Shown piece by piece: positions 38,319 through 46,869 of a DNA stretch of 64,000 bases. The notes under the pieces were generated by a model. It searched no databases and was not told the DNA's origin. It saw only the letters and a program-made list of their open reading frames with translations. Source of the DNA: Nocardiopsis alborubida (lineage in GTDB: Bacteria; Actinomycetota; Actinomycetes; Streptosporangiales; Streptosporangiaceae). Every line of letters starts with the position of its first letter. The first letter of the stretch is position 1. Location: contig NZ_JAAXPG010000009.1 in assembly GCF_012396365.1 (NCBI RefSeq), forward strand, positions 156,776 to 220,775, read 5' to 3'. The position numbers were made by a program, and so were the translations under genes.

Positions 38319-38704
38319 TTTCGCGTCGGGAGACGGGGGCGCAGGGGCGACGCCGGGGCGTCCGCGCGGTGTCGCGCGGGTGGCGCCCCAGGGTGACGGA
38401 GCGCCGGACCCAGGGTCACGAGCACCAGGTGACCCGCCCTGAGCAGGCGAAAGGCCGGATAACTCCGAGACCGCACGTGCATAACCAGTGCATAACGGAC
38501 TAAACGGGTCTTGTTACTGCCGGTTCTGTCCGGGGAGGGAGACCCCCGTACTCATGCCGCCGCGCCCTGCCCCCGGGCGGCGGCCGCAGCCGCGGCCCCG
38601 GCGCCGCGGACCGCCCACACCAGGCGTCCCGATCCGCATGCGCGGCGCTGTCGTCCAGCCAGGCGAGAGCGCCGCCCCCCCCGTGAGTCTTTCGAGGAGC
38701 AGTC
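38319..38704. other. 386-bp region between the ectABC terminator and ehuB
   Basis: No gene is seen. The stretch 38340-38450 is very GC-rich with several possible hairpins; 38465-38520 is markedly AT-richer and probably holds the ehu promoter, including the two direct repeats at 38477-38496. I looked for a known riboswitch consensus here and could not match one. Confidence 0.4.
38477..38496. promoter_or_regulatory. direct repeats GTGCATAAC upstream of ehuB
   Basis: GTGCATAAC occurs at 38477-38485 and again at 38488-38496, a step of 11 bp, about one helical turn. Such spacing suits two protein subunits binding on one face of DNA. It lies about 210 bp before the ehuB start. Confidence 0.5.
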
Positions 38705-39628
38705 GTGAAGAAGCAGGTACCCGCAGTACGCAGAGGAGCCTGGGGCCGCCGTGACGCACTCCGACTGGGAGGCGTGGGGCTGGCCACCCTCGGCCTGGCC
38801 GCGTGCAGCCGCGTCGACGGCGGAGGCGGCGGGGAGGGGGAGGAGGGCGCCTCGACCCTGGACCGGCTGCGCGAACAGGGCTTCGTGGCCGTCGGCCTCG
38901 CCAACGAGATCCCCTTCGGCTTCGTCGACGACTCCGGCAACCCGGCCGGACAGTCCCCCGCAGTGGCCAAGGCCGTCTTCGAGGAGCTGGGCGTCCCCGA
39001 GATCCAGGCCTCCTCCGTGAACTGGGACGGGCTGATCCCCGGCCTGAACGCGAACCGCTTCGACGTCATCGCCGCCGGTGTGTTCATCACCCCCGAGCGC
39101 TGCGGGCAGGTCGCCTTCAGCGAACCCACCGCGACCTCCCCCGAGGCCTTCATGGTCGCGGAGGGCAACCCGCACGGCATCCAGCACTTCACGGACTTCG
39201 TCGACAACCCCGACCTGGTGCTCGCGGTCCTCAACGGCTCGGTCGAGCAGACCTACGCCGAGTACTTCGAGGTGCCCGAGGACCAGATGGAGCTCATCCC
39301 CAACCAGACCGCCGGCTACGAGCTGCTGGAGGCGGGGCGCGTCGACGCGATGTCCATGCTGAGCGTGTCCCACACCTACCTGCTCCAGGACCGGGGCGGC
39401 CCCTTCGAGGTCACCGAGGCGTTCTTCCCCGAGATCGACGGCCAGGAGGAGAAGGGCTGGGGCGGGCTGTGCTTCCGCCAGCAGGACACCCAGCTCCTGG
39501 AGGAGGTCAACCGGGTGATCGCCGAGTTCAAGGAGAGCGGACGCCTCCTGGAGCTGGGCGAGGAGTGGGGCTTCACCGAGGCCGACCTGCCCGACGACAC
39601 GACCACCGCCGAACTCTGCGAGGGATGA
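38705..39628 (+). CDS. ehuB: ectoine/hydroxyectoine ABC transporter, substrate-binding lipoprotein
   Basis: 307 residues from GTG behind GAGGAG. The signal region has basic twin Arg residues (VRRGAWGRRDALRLGG) and a lipobox ending LAAC (Cys near residue 37), so the protein is exported and lipid-anchored outside. Family-3 solute-binding fold: VNWDGLIPGLNANRFDVIAA, VFITPERCGQVAFSEPTA and LNGSVEQTYAEYF match EhuB closely. It captures ectoines for import by EhuCDA. Its position directly after ectABC fits recapture of leaked solute. Confidence 0.92.
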   Translation: MKKQVPAVRRGAWGRRDALRLGGVGLATLGLAACSRVDGGGGGEGEEGASTLDRLREQGFVAVGLANEIPFGFVDDSGNPAGQSPAVAKAVFEELGVPEIQASSVNWDGLIPGLNANRFDVIAAGVFITPERCGQVAFSEPTATSPEAFMVAEGNPHGIQHFTDFVDNPDLVLAVLNGSVEQTYAEYFEVPEDQMELIPNQTAGYELLEAGRVDAMSMLSVSHTYLLQDRGGPFEVTEAFFPEIDGQEEKGWGGLCFRQQDTQLLEEVNRVIAEFKESGRLLELGEEWGFTEADLPDDTTTAELCEG

Positions 39629-39635
39629 ACCCGCA

Positions 39636-40364
39636 GTGGACTTCCTGATCCAGCGACTGCCGCTCTACGCCGAGGGCGCATGGGTCACCATCCAGCTCAC
39701 CCTCGGGGGCATCGCACTGGCCTTCGTCCTCGCCATGGTCTTCGGGATCATGGGGACGATCCGGCACTGGCTCCCCCGGGCCGTCGCCACGGTCTACGTG
39801 GAGGTGTTCCGGGGGATCGCCGCCCTTGTGCTGATGTTCTGGATGGCGTTCGCCCTGCCCCAGCTGACCGGTTTCCAGCTGGCCGACAACTTCGCCGCGA
39901 TCCTCGCCGTGGGCCTCAACCTGGGGGCCTACGGGGCCGAGGTCGTGCGCTCGTCCATCAACGCCGTGCCCAAGCCGCAGGTCGAGGCCACCGTCGCGCT
40001 GAACCTCTCCTGGTTCCAGCGGACGCGCCTGGTCGTGCTGCCCCAGGCCTGGGCCCAGATGCTGCCCACGTTCGGCAACCTCAACATCGAGTTGATGAAG
40101 GCCACCGCGGTGTCCTACCTCATCGGTGTGGCCGACCTGACGGCTGTGGCGCAGAACATGCGCCAGGCCACGGGTGAGACGGTGGTCGCCTTCATCGGCG
40201 CGTTCGTCCTCTACTACCTGATCGCGCAGGTGCTCATCCTCGGCATGCGACTGCTCGAACGCCGCGCCAACCGCAAGCTGGGCCGCGCCGCTCCGGGCGG
40301 CGGAGGCCTGGCGTCCCTCCTGCGGCCCCCGGCCGTCGACGCGAAGGCGGGGGTGGCCAAGTGA
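39636..40364 (+). CDS. ehuC: ectoine/hydroxyectoine ABC transporter permease
   Basis: 242 residues from GTG, seven bases after ehuB. Polar-amino-acid-type permease with about five helices; the cytoplasmic loop that contacts the ATPase is INAVPKPQVEATVALNLSWF, the EAA-like motif. The C-terminal 30 residues are Gly/Pro-rich and variable. Forms the membrane channel with EhuD. Confidence 0.9.
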   Translation: MDFLIQRLPLYAEGAWVTIQLTLGGIALAFVLAMVFGIMGTIRHWLPRAVATVYVEVFRGIAALVLMFWMAFALPQLTGFQLADNFAAILAVGLNLGAYGAEVVRSSINAVPKPQVEATVALNLSWFQRTRLVVLPQAWAQMLPTFGNLNIELMKATAVSYLIGVADLTAVAQNMRQATGETVVAFIGAFVLYYLIAQVLILGMRLLERRANRKLGRAAPGGGGLASLLRPPAVDAKAGVAK

Positions 40365-41002
40365 TGTTCTGGGACTTCGAGTGGACCTTCGAGGTCATGC
40401 CCGACCTGCTGGGCGGCCTGTGGGTGACCGTCCAGATCACCGTGCTCGGTTACCTGATCGCGCTGGTCCTGGGCCTGGCGATCGCCATCGCCCGCCGGAC
40501 GCCGATCTTCGGCTCCGTCCTGCACGCGGTCATGGAGTTCGTCCGGACGACCCCGCTGATCATCCAGCTGGTGTTCGTCTTCCTCCTGACCCCGGCCGAC
40601 ATCTCCGCGATGACCGTGGGCGTCGTCGTGATCGGCGTGCACTACGCGGCCTACACCGCCGAGGTCTACCGCTCGGGCATCGAGGGCGTGGCCAAGGGGC
40701 AGTGGGAGGCGGCCCGGGCGCTGAGCCTGCCCACGAGCCGCACCTGGGGCGCCATCGTGCTGCCGCAGGCGATCCGCAAGACCATCCCGGCTCTGGGCAA
40801 CTACCTCATCGCGATGTTCAAGGACACGCCGCTGCTGCTGGCGATCAGTGTGCCCGAGCTGCTCACCGAGGCCCAGCAGGTCGGCAGCGCGGACTTCCGC
40901 ATCGTCGAGGCCTACACCCTGGTCGGGATCCTGTTCCTCCTCGTGAGCATCCCGTCCGCCATCCTCATCCGACGACTGGAGCGACGCTATGCCGCCGTCT
41001 GA
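40364..41002 (+). CDS. ehuD: ectoine/hydroxyectoine ABC transporter permease
   Basis: 212 residues; the ATG overlaps the ehuC stop by one base (TGATG), with GTG 40361 as an alternative, so translation is coupled. About five helices; the EAA loop is IEGVAKGQWEAARALSLPTS. Nearly the same length and layout as EhuC, as expected for a heterodimeric polar-amino-acid-type permease. Its end overlaps ehuA by 14 bp. Confidence 0.92.
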   Translation: MFWDFEWTFEVMPDLLGGLWVTVQITVLGYLIALVLGLAIAIARRTPIFGSVLHAVMEFVRTTPLIIQLVFVFLLTPADISAMTVGVVVIGVHYAAYTAEVYRSGIEGVAKGQWEAARALSLPTSRTWGAIVLPQAIRKTIPALGNYLIAMFKDTPLLLAISVPELLTEAQQVGSADFRIVEAYTLVGILFLLVSIPSAILIRRLERRYAAV

Positions 41003-41825
41003 CACCACCGTGAACGAAGAACCCCAGGGTGTCGGCAACGGGCCCCAGGACCAGCCCCTGATCGTCTTCGACGACGTGGTGAAGCGCTTCGGCGACCTCA
41101 CGGTGCTCGACCACCTGAACTTCTCCGTCGCCCCCGGCGAGCGGGTCACCCTCATCGGACCGAGCGGTTCGGGCAAGACCACCATCCTGCGCCTGCTGAT
41201 GACCCTGGAGAAGGTCACCGAGGGCGTCATCTGGGTGGGCGGCGATCCCTTCAGCCACATGCGCAAGGGCCAGGGCCTGACCCGGGCGAACGAGTCCTAC
41301 CTGCGCGCGCGCCGCAAGCGCATCGGCATGGTCTTCCAGCAGTTCAACCTGTTCCCGAACATGACCGTCCGGCAGAACATCACCGAGGCGCCCGTGCACG
41401 TGCTGGGCACCCCCAAGGGCGAGGCCAACGCCAAGGCCGAGGAACTGCTGGAGCTGGTCGGGCTCGGGGACAAGATCGACGCCCACCCGACCCAGCTCTC
41501 CGGCGGCCAGCAGCAGCGCGTGGCGATCGCCCGCGCGCTGGCCATGCAGCCGGAGATCCTGCTCCTGGACGAGGTCACCTCGGCCCTGGACCCCGAGCTG
41601 GTGGCCGGGGTCCTGGACGTGCTGCGCGAGATCGCCGAGACCACCGACATCACGATGCTGTGCGTGACGCACGAGATGGGCTTCGCGCGCGACGTCTCGC
41701 ACCGGGTGCTCATGTTCGACCAGGGACAGATCGCCGAGGAGGGCACGCCGGAGCAGATCTTCGGCGACCCGAGGGAGGAGCGGACCAGGTCCTTCCTCCG
41801 CTCGGTCCTGGACAACGGTTTCTGA
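40989..41825 (+). CDS. ehuA: ectoine/hydroxyectoine ABC transporter ATP-binding protein
   Basis: 278 residues. Walker A GPSGSGKTT, Q-loop FQQFNLFPNMTV, signature LSGGQQQRVAIARAL, Walker B ILLLDEVTSALD and the switch His in CVTHEMGFA are all intact. The first 24 residues are a polar extension. It drives import through EhuCD. The gene order ehuB-C-D-A differs from the ehuABCD order of Sinorhizobium, and no ectoine-degradation (eut) genes follow, so imported ectoine is likely kept as solute. Confidence 0.93.
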   Translation: MPPSDTTVNEEPQGVGNGPQDQPLIVFDDVVKRFGDLTVLDHLNFSVAPGERVTLIGPSGSGKTTILRLLMTLEKVTEGVIWVGGDPFSHMRKGQGLTRANESYLRARRKRIGMVFQQFNLFPNMTVRQNITEAPVHVLGTPKGEANAKAEELLELVGLGDKIDAHPTQLSGGQQQRVAIARALAMQPEILLLDEVTSALDPELVAGVLDVLREIAETTDITMLCVTHEMGFARDVSHRVLMFDQGQIAEEGTPEQIFGDPREERTRSFLRSVLDNGF

Positions 41826-41848
41826 GGGCCCCGAACCCGCGTACCGCC

Positions 41849-41874
41849 GGGGCCGCTCCTCCGGGAGCGGCCCC
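41849..41874 (+). terminator. terminator of the ehu operon
   Basis: Perfect 11-bp arms GGGGCCGCTCC (41849-41859) and GGAGCGGCCCC (41864-41874), loop TCCG, 24 bp after the ehuA stop. Confidence 0.85.
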
Positions 41875-41889
41875 TCGGTGTGACGGGAC

Positions 41890-41911
41890 ATGTCGAGGCG
41901 AGTGGCGACAT
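41890..41911. promoter_or_regulatory. small dyad before the CPBP gene
   Basis: ATGTCG (41890-41895) and CGACAT (41906-41911) are 6-bp arms 10 bp apart, followed by the AT-rich stretch CATTAAGTAGCTTTTAG that probably contains the promoter of the gene starting at 41982. Weak evidence. Confidence 0.3.
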
Positions 41912-41981
41912 ACCGTAGTCATTAAGTAGCTTTTAGTTTCCCCTTGGGCAGAATGAGAGTTCTGAGACAGGGGGGACTCTT

Positions 41982-42920
41982 GTGACCATGGTGCGAAGAT
42001 GGGGGCTCGTCTGGGGGGTGTCGGTCGCCCTGCTGCTCTTCGTGGCGCCGATGCTCTTCCACCCCGTGCTGCGCTCCGACGTCCTCGACGACTCCCTGGT
42101 CCTCTTCCTGATCTCCTGGTCCCCGATGCTGATCGGCGGGATCCTGGCCTGGGCCATGGTCAGGGGCTTCGGCGCCCGCGAGCAGCTGGACCGCCGCGTC
42201 GTCCAGGCGATGGACGGCCACCCCATCGTCCGCGAGCTGGGCTGGCTGGGGCTGTTCCTCGCCGGCTTCGTGGTGTCCATGGCGCTGCTGTCGATGCTCT
42301 TCGCCACCTACGAGGCGGTGTTCGGCGCCGACCTGGCCATGTCCGAGGCGCTGGTCTCGCGCCTGCTGTTCCTCTTCACCCTGCCGCTGCTGGTCATGGA
42401 CCGCTCCGGCATCACCCTGGACGGCAAGGGCACGGCCATGCCCGCGGTCGCCCTGAAGGTGTCCGAGCCCTGGCGATGGCTCGGGATGGTCCCGATCGCC
42501 ATCGCGCTGGCCCTGATCGGCTACCTGCTCATCCCGCGCCTGGGGCTGCCTGGGCCCTCCCTCCAGCTGCTGGGCTACGTGCTCGCGTTCACCGTCATGG
42601 CGGTGTGCGAGGAGATCTTCTTCCGGGGGATGGTGCAGACCCGCCTGGAGATCCTCACGGGCCGCTGGGGCGGCATCGTCGCCACCTCGGTGCTCTTCGC
42701 CCTCACCTACGCCCTCATCCAGCCCTACGACGCGCTGTCCCAGCTGCCGGGGACCGACCTGGTGTACAACACCGGCCTGGCCCTGCTCACCTACGCCACG
42801 GCCAGCCTCCTCTACGGCTACCTGTGGACGTGCTTCCGCAACACGTGGATCCAGGTGGTGATGCGTGTCGGCATGTTCCTCATGCTCATGCCACCCGACC
42901 TCCAGACCGGTGTCATGTGA
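41982..42920 (+). CDS. CPBP-family membrane protein, possibly an inactive protease
   Basis: 312 residues from GTG behind GGGGGGA. About eight hydrophobic helices. Near residue 205 the helix AFTVMAVCEEIFFRGMVQTR carries motif 1 of the CPBP/Rce1 family (EExxxR, E210, E211, R215). The other two metal-site motifs are altered: where FxxxH is expected the sequence reads VLFALTYALIQP (Tyr for His), and the final motif region reads IQVVMRVGMFLM with no His. It may therefore be a non-proteolytic relative, or use other residues. The function is unknown. It is transcribed alone between two well-defined operons. Confidence 0.75.
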   Translation: MTMVRRWGLVWGVSVALLLFVAPMLFHPVLRSDVLDDSLVLFLISWSPMLIGGILAWAMVRGFGAREQLDRRVVQAMDGHPIVRELGWLGLFLAGFVVSMALLSMLFATYEAVFGADLAMSEALVSRLLFLFTLPLLVMDRSGITLDGKGTAMPAVALKVSEPWRWLGMVPIAIALALIGYLLIPRLGLPGPSLQLLGYVLAFTVMAVCEEIFFRGMVQTRLEILTGRWGGIVATSVLFALTYALIQPYDALSQLPGTDLVYNTGLALLTYATASLLYGYLWTCFRNTWIQVVMRVGMFLMLMPPDLQTGVM

Positions 42921-43085
42921 CCGGACCCGCCCACCGGACGAACGGTAAAACCGGCGGTCAGGAGGAGGAGACCACGGCAGGAGCGGGCATAGAGCTACAG
43001 AGGGCCCACACCGGTCGTGTCTCGGTCATTTTCCCCTCACGGGGTTGTCACCTTGCGGTCATGGAAAAGGGGGATTCTGCCCACT

Positions 43086-45197
43086 GTGAGCACGGAAACA
43101 GCGCCAACACCCGAGGGGCCCGCCGCCGGTACGCCCGAGCTTCCCGCCGACAGGTTCATGGACAGGGAGGAGGGGTGGCTCCGCTTCAACCAGCGCGTGC
43201 TCGAACTCGCCGAGGACGAGGACATCCCCCTCCTGGAACGCGCGCGGTTCCTGGCGATCTTCTCCAACAACCTGGACGAGTTCTTCATGGTGCGCGTCGC
43301 CGGGCTCAAGCGCCGCCTGGCCACCGGCCTGGCCGTCGCCTCCTCCAGCGGGCACCACCCCCGCGTGCTGCTCGGGCGCGTCTCCCGGTTCACCCGCGAG
43401 CTCATGCTCCGCCAGGCCGCCTGCTTCCACGACAGCGTCGCGCCCGCCCTGCGCGAGGTCGGCATCCGCATCGTGCGCTGGAGCGAGCTGGAGACCGTCG
43501 AGCGCGAGAACCTGCGCGGCTACTTCCAGCGCTCCGTCTACCCGCTGGTGACGCCCTTCGCGGTCGACTCCGCGCACCCCTTCCCCTACATCTCCGGCCG
43601 CTCGCTCAACCTCGCGGTCGCCGTCCGCGACCCGCGCGACGGGCGCCGCATGTTCGCCCGGGTGAAGATCCCCAGCTCCCTGCCCCGCTTCATCGAGCTG
43701 GGCGACCGGGAGGGCGGCCGGTTCGTCCCCGTCGAGGACATCGTCGCCGCCCACCTGCCCCAGCTCTTCGAGGGCATGCAGATCCTGGAGCACAACGCCT
43801 TCCGGGTCACCCGCAACGCCGACCTGGAGGTCGACGAGGACGAGACCGACGACCTCGTCACCTCCCTGGAGAACGAGCTGCTGCGCCGCCGCTTCGGCCC
43901 GCTCGTGCGCCTGGAGGTCGAACACGACATCAGCGACGAGGCCCTGGCCATACTCACCGCGGAGCTGGGCGCCGAGGAGGAGGAGATCTACCGGGTCCCC
44001 GGCCCGCTCAACCTCGCCGGACTGTCCCAGATCGCCGACACCGACCGCCCCGAGCTGCGCTACCCGCCCATGGTCCCCGTCGAGCCGCGCGCCCTGACCT
44101 CCGGCGACCTCTTCGCCGCCGTCCGCGAGCGCGAGATCCTCGTCCACCACCCCTACGAGTCCTTCGCCACCACCACCGAGCGCTTCCTGGCCCTGGCCGC
44201 CACCGACCCCGAGGTCGTGGCGATCAAGCAGACCCTGTACCGCACCAGCGGCGACTCGCCCATCGTGGAGTCCCTCATCGAGGCCGCACGCGAGGGCAAG
44301 GAGGTCGTGGTCCTGGTCGAGATCAAGGCCCGCTTCGACGAGCAGAACAACATCCAGTGGGCCCGCAAGCTCGAACAGGCGGGCTGCCACGTCGTCTACG
44401 GCGTCGTCGGCCTCAAGACCCACTGCAAGCTGTCCATGGTCGTGCGCCGCGACGACGACGGGCTGCTGCGCCGCTACTGCCACGTGGGCACCGGCAACTA
44501 CAACCCGAGCACCGCCCGCATGTACGAGGACCTCGGCCTGTTCAGCGCCGACCCCGAGGTGGGCGAGGACGTCAGCGACCTGTTCAACAGCCTCACCGGC
44601 TTCTCCCGCAAGAAGCACTACCAGCGCCTGCTCGTGGCGCCCGCCGCCCTGCGCGAGAGCCTCCTCGAACAGATCGCCGTCGAGATCGACAACAGCCTCA
44701 AGGGCGAGCCCGCCCGCATCCGGATCAAGGTCAACTCCCTGGTCGACCTGGAGATCATCGACGCCCTGTACCGGGCCTCCCAGGCCGGCGTGAGCGTCGA
44801 CCTGTGGGTGCGCGGCAGCTGCGTCCTGCGCGCCGGGGTGCCCGGCCTGTCCGACAACATCCGGGTGCGCAGCATCCTGGGCCGCTTCCTGGAGCACTCC
44901 CGCATCTTCGTCTTCGCCAACGGCTGGCGGCCCCAGGTGTGGATCGGCAGCGCCGACCTGATGCCCCGCAACCTCGACCGCCGGGTCGAGGCCCTGGTGC
45001 GCGTGGCCGACACAGAGCAGTGCCGCAGGCTGGTGAGCCTCATGGACCTGGCGATGGACGACGGAACCTCGTCCTGGCGGCTCGAACCCGACGGGACGTG
45101 GACCAGGTTCACCCGCGACGGCGACGGGCGACCGCTCACCGACCTCCAGGACAGCCTGCGCGGCGACCGCCACCTGCGCGTGGTGGAGGGCGGATGA
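43086..45197 (+). CDS. ppk: polyphosphate kinase
   Basis: 703 residues from GTG 43086. Makes inorganic polyphosphate from ATP, reversibly. PPK1 architecture in order: N-terminal helical domain with [16 protein letters not shown], head domain, then two phospholipase-D-like catalytic domains. Catalytic histidines H446 in [11 protein letters not shown] and H466 in [10 protein letters not shown] are intact, along with [16 protein letters not shown] and [15 protein letters not shown] segments. The frame opens 23 codons earlier, without a better start. Its stop overlaps the mutT1 start (ATGA). The ppk1-mutT1 neighbourhood is also known in mycobacteria. Confidence 0.96.
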   Translation: MSTETAPTPEGPAAGTPELPADRFMDREEGWLRFNQRVLELAEDEDIPLLERARFLAIFSNNLDEFFMVRVAGLKRRLATGLAVASSSGHHPRVLLGRVSRFTRELMLRQAACFHDSVAPALREVGIRIVRWSELETVERENLRGYFQRSVYPLVTPFAVDSAHPFPYISGRSLNLAVAVRDPRDGRRMFARVKIPSSLPRFIELGDREGGRFVPVEDIVAAHLPQLFEGMQILEHNAFRVTRNADLEVDEDETDDLVTSLENELLRRRFGPLVRLEVEHDISDEALAILTAELGAEEEEIYRVPGPLNLAGLSQIADTDRPELRYPPMVPVEPRALTSGDLFAAVREREILVHHPYESFATTTERFLALAATDPEVVAIKQTLYRTSGDSPIVESLIEAAREGKEVVVLVEIKARFDEQNNIQWARKLEQAGCHVVYGVVGLKTHCKLSMVVRRDDDGLLRRYCHVGTGNYNPSTARMYEDLGLFSADPEVGEDVSDLFNSLTGFSRKKHYQRLLVAPAALRESLLEQIAVEIDNSLKGEPARIRIKVNSLVDLEIIDALYRASQAGVSVDLWVRGSCVLRAGVPGLSDNIRVRSILGRFLEHSRIFVFANGWRPQVWIGSADLMPRNLDRRVEALVRVADTEQCRRLVSLMDLAMDDGTSSWRLEPDGTWTRFTRDGDGRPLTDLQDSLRGDRHLRVVEGG

Positions 45198-46207
45198 GCG
45201 CCGGACCGAACGGGGGCGACGTGGAGGGATCGGTCGAGGGCGGCAGCGGATCCGGACCCCTGCGGGAGACGGCGGTCGGCGGCTACCTCGAACCCATCCG
45301 CGCGGCGGGTGCCCTGCTGTGGCGCGAGGGCCCGGGCGGCACCGAGATCGTCCTCGTCCGCAGGCCCGACCGGGGTGACTGGTCCCTGCCCAAGGGCAAA
45401 CTCAAGAGCCGCGAGCACCCCGTGACCGGCGCGGTCCGCGAGGTGGTCGAGGAGACCGGCCTGGTCCCCGTGCTGGGCCGCAGGCTCCCCCCGCAGCGCT
45501 ACCTCAAGGACGGCTGGCCCAAACAGGTGGAGTGGTGGGCGGCCACCACCGCCGACCCCGCGGCGGGGATCGACTACCCGCCCAACGCGGAGGTGGACCT
45601 GGTCGAGTGGGTGCCGGTGGACAGGGCCCGCGAACGGCTCACCTACGACCACGACGTGCGGGTGGTGGACAACTTCCTGGCCGGACCCGCGACCACCTTC
45701 CCCGTCATCCTGCTGCGGCACCTGTCGGCGGGGGACAAGGGAGCCTGGACCGACGACGACATCCTGCGGCCCCTGGACGGGACCGGGCGCGCCGACGCCC
45801 TTGCCCTGCCCCGGGTGCTGAGCGCCTACGGGCGGCCCCGGGTGGTGACGTCGGCGGCGGCGCGGTGCACCGAGTCGCTGCTGCCCTACACGGTGGAGTA
45901 CGACGTTCCGACGCGCACCGAACGCGCGTTCACGGTCCACACGCCCTCCGACGGTCCCTCCGGCGGCTCCCCGTACGGCGTGGAGGAGGCCCGCGAGGCG
46001 TTCGCGCGCGTCCTGGCCGAGGGGAGGCCGACCGTCGTGTGCACGCACGGCGAGCTCGTCCCGCAGCTGATGGCCGAGGCGCTCACGCGGCTGGACGCGC
46101 CGTTCTCCCAGCAACTGGGGCTGCGCAAGGGCTCCTTCTGGGTGGTGCACGTCACCGCGGAGGGCGGAGGGCTGGCGGCGGTGGAACGGCACGCCGTCCG
46201 GGCCTGA
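45194..46207 (+). CDS. mutT1: NUDIX hydrolase-histidine phosphatase fusion (MutT1 type)
   Basis: 337 residues, ATG overlapping the ppk stop. Residues about 33-170 are a NUDIX domain with [14 protein letters not shown] followed by REVVEETGL (complete NUDIX box). Residues about 175-335 are a histidine-phosphatase domain: [14 protein letters not shown] (RHL where most relatives have RHG), [14 protein letters not shown] and [12 protein letters not shown]. The same fusion in mycobacterial MutT1 removes 8-oxo-dGTP and can act on diadenosine polyphosphates, a fitting partner for polyphosphate metabolism. The Gly-rich first 25 residues are variable. Confidence 0.9.
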   Translation: MSAGPNGGDVEGSVEGGSGSGPLRETAVGGYLEPIRAAGALLWREGPGGTEIVLVRRPDRGDWSLPKGKLKSREHPVTGAVREVVEETGLVPVLGRRLPPQRYLKDGWPKQVEWWAATTADPAAGIDYPPNAEVDLVEWVPVDRARERLTYDHDVRVVDNFLAGPATTFPVILLRHLSAGDKGAWTDDDILRPLDGTGRADALALPRVLSAYGRPRVVTSAAARCTESLLPYTVEYDVPTRTERAFTVHTPSDGPSGGSPYGVEEAREAFARVLAEGRPTVVCTHGELVPQLMAEALTRLDAPFSQQLGLRKGSFWVVHVTAEGGGLAAVERHAVRA

Positions 46208-46264
46208 ACCCGGATCCGGCGGGGTGCCCGGGACCGGGCCGCACGGCGCTGCCATGATGCGCTC

Positions 46265-46708
46265 ATGACCAGACACAGGGTTACGCGGAGCGTCGTGGTC
46301 GACGCTCCCGCCAAGCGGATCTTCGACATCATCGCGGCGCCGGAGCGGCACGCCGAGTTCGACGGCTCGGACACCGTGCTCTCCAGCCTCTTCGGTCCGG
46401 AGCGGCTGGAGCGGGGCAGCGAGTTCGGCATGGACATGAGGATGTTCGGCGTCGGCTACCGGATGACCAACAGGGTGGTGGAGTACGAGGAGGACCGCCT
46501 CATCGCCTGGCGGCACTTCGGCCCGCACCGCTGGCGCTACGAACTGGAGGAACTGGCGGAGGGGGGCACCCGGGTCACGGAGACCTTCGACTACTCCAGG
46601 GGCCTTCCGGCCTTCTACGTCCTCATGGGGATGCCCGCCAGGAACGCGAGGAGCATCGAGCGGACCCTGGTGCGGCTCAAGGCCGCGGCGGAGTCGCGGG
46701 AGGACTGA
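46265..46708 (+). CDS. SRPBCC (START-like) family protein
   Basis: 147 residues. Begins with the typical beta strand VTRSVVVDAPAKRIFDIIAA, contains YRMTNRVVEYEEDRLIAWRH and ends with a long helix (ARSIERTLVRLKAAAES), the polyketide cyclase/dehydrase-like fold that binds hydrophobic ligands in a central cavity. No catalytic residues can be assigned. It follows mutT1 by 57 bp, possibly at the tail of the ppk operon, and is followed by a strong hairpin. Confidence 0.8.
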   Translation: MTRHRVTRSVVVDAPAKRIFDIIAAPERHAEFDGSDTVLSSLFGPERLERGSEFGMDMRMFGVGYRMTNRVVEYEEDRLIAWRHFGPHRWRYELEELAEGGTRVTETFDYSRGLPAFYVLMGMPARNARSIERTLVRLKAAAESRED

Positions 46709-46740
46709 CCGCCGCACGGTCGGACGCTGACACGGCAGAC

Positions 46741-46770
46741 GCCGCCCGCGGGGCGGGGGCCGCGGGCGGC
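46741..46770. terminator. two-way hairpin
   Basis: Arms GCCGCCCGCGG (46741-46751) and CCGCGGGCGGC (46760-46770) with an 8-base loop, between the ends of the convergent SRPBCC and Asp/His-rich genes. Confidence 0.7.
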
Positions 46771-46869
46771 GCTGCGCTGAGGAGAGCGGGTCCGCCGCGT
46801 CGGCGCCGCGCGCCCGCTCCTGCGCGGGCGCGTCGGGCTCAACCGGTCGCGCGGACCCGGCCGGGGCGG

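Noticed and set aside
38319..38704. Possible riboswitch between ectC and ehuB
   Set aside because: I compared the region with the consensus patterns I know for c-di-AMP and other solute-related riboswitches and found no matching core; the GC-rich hairpins alone are not evidence.
43059..45173. 704-codon minus-strand frame opposite ppk
   Set aside because: Shadow of ppk; no motif, composition biased to Val/Gly/Asp/Ala.
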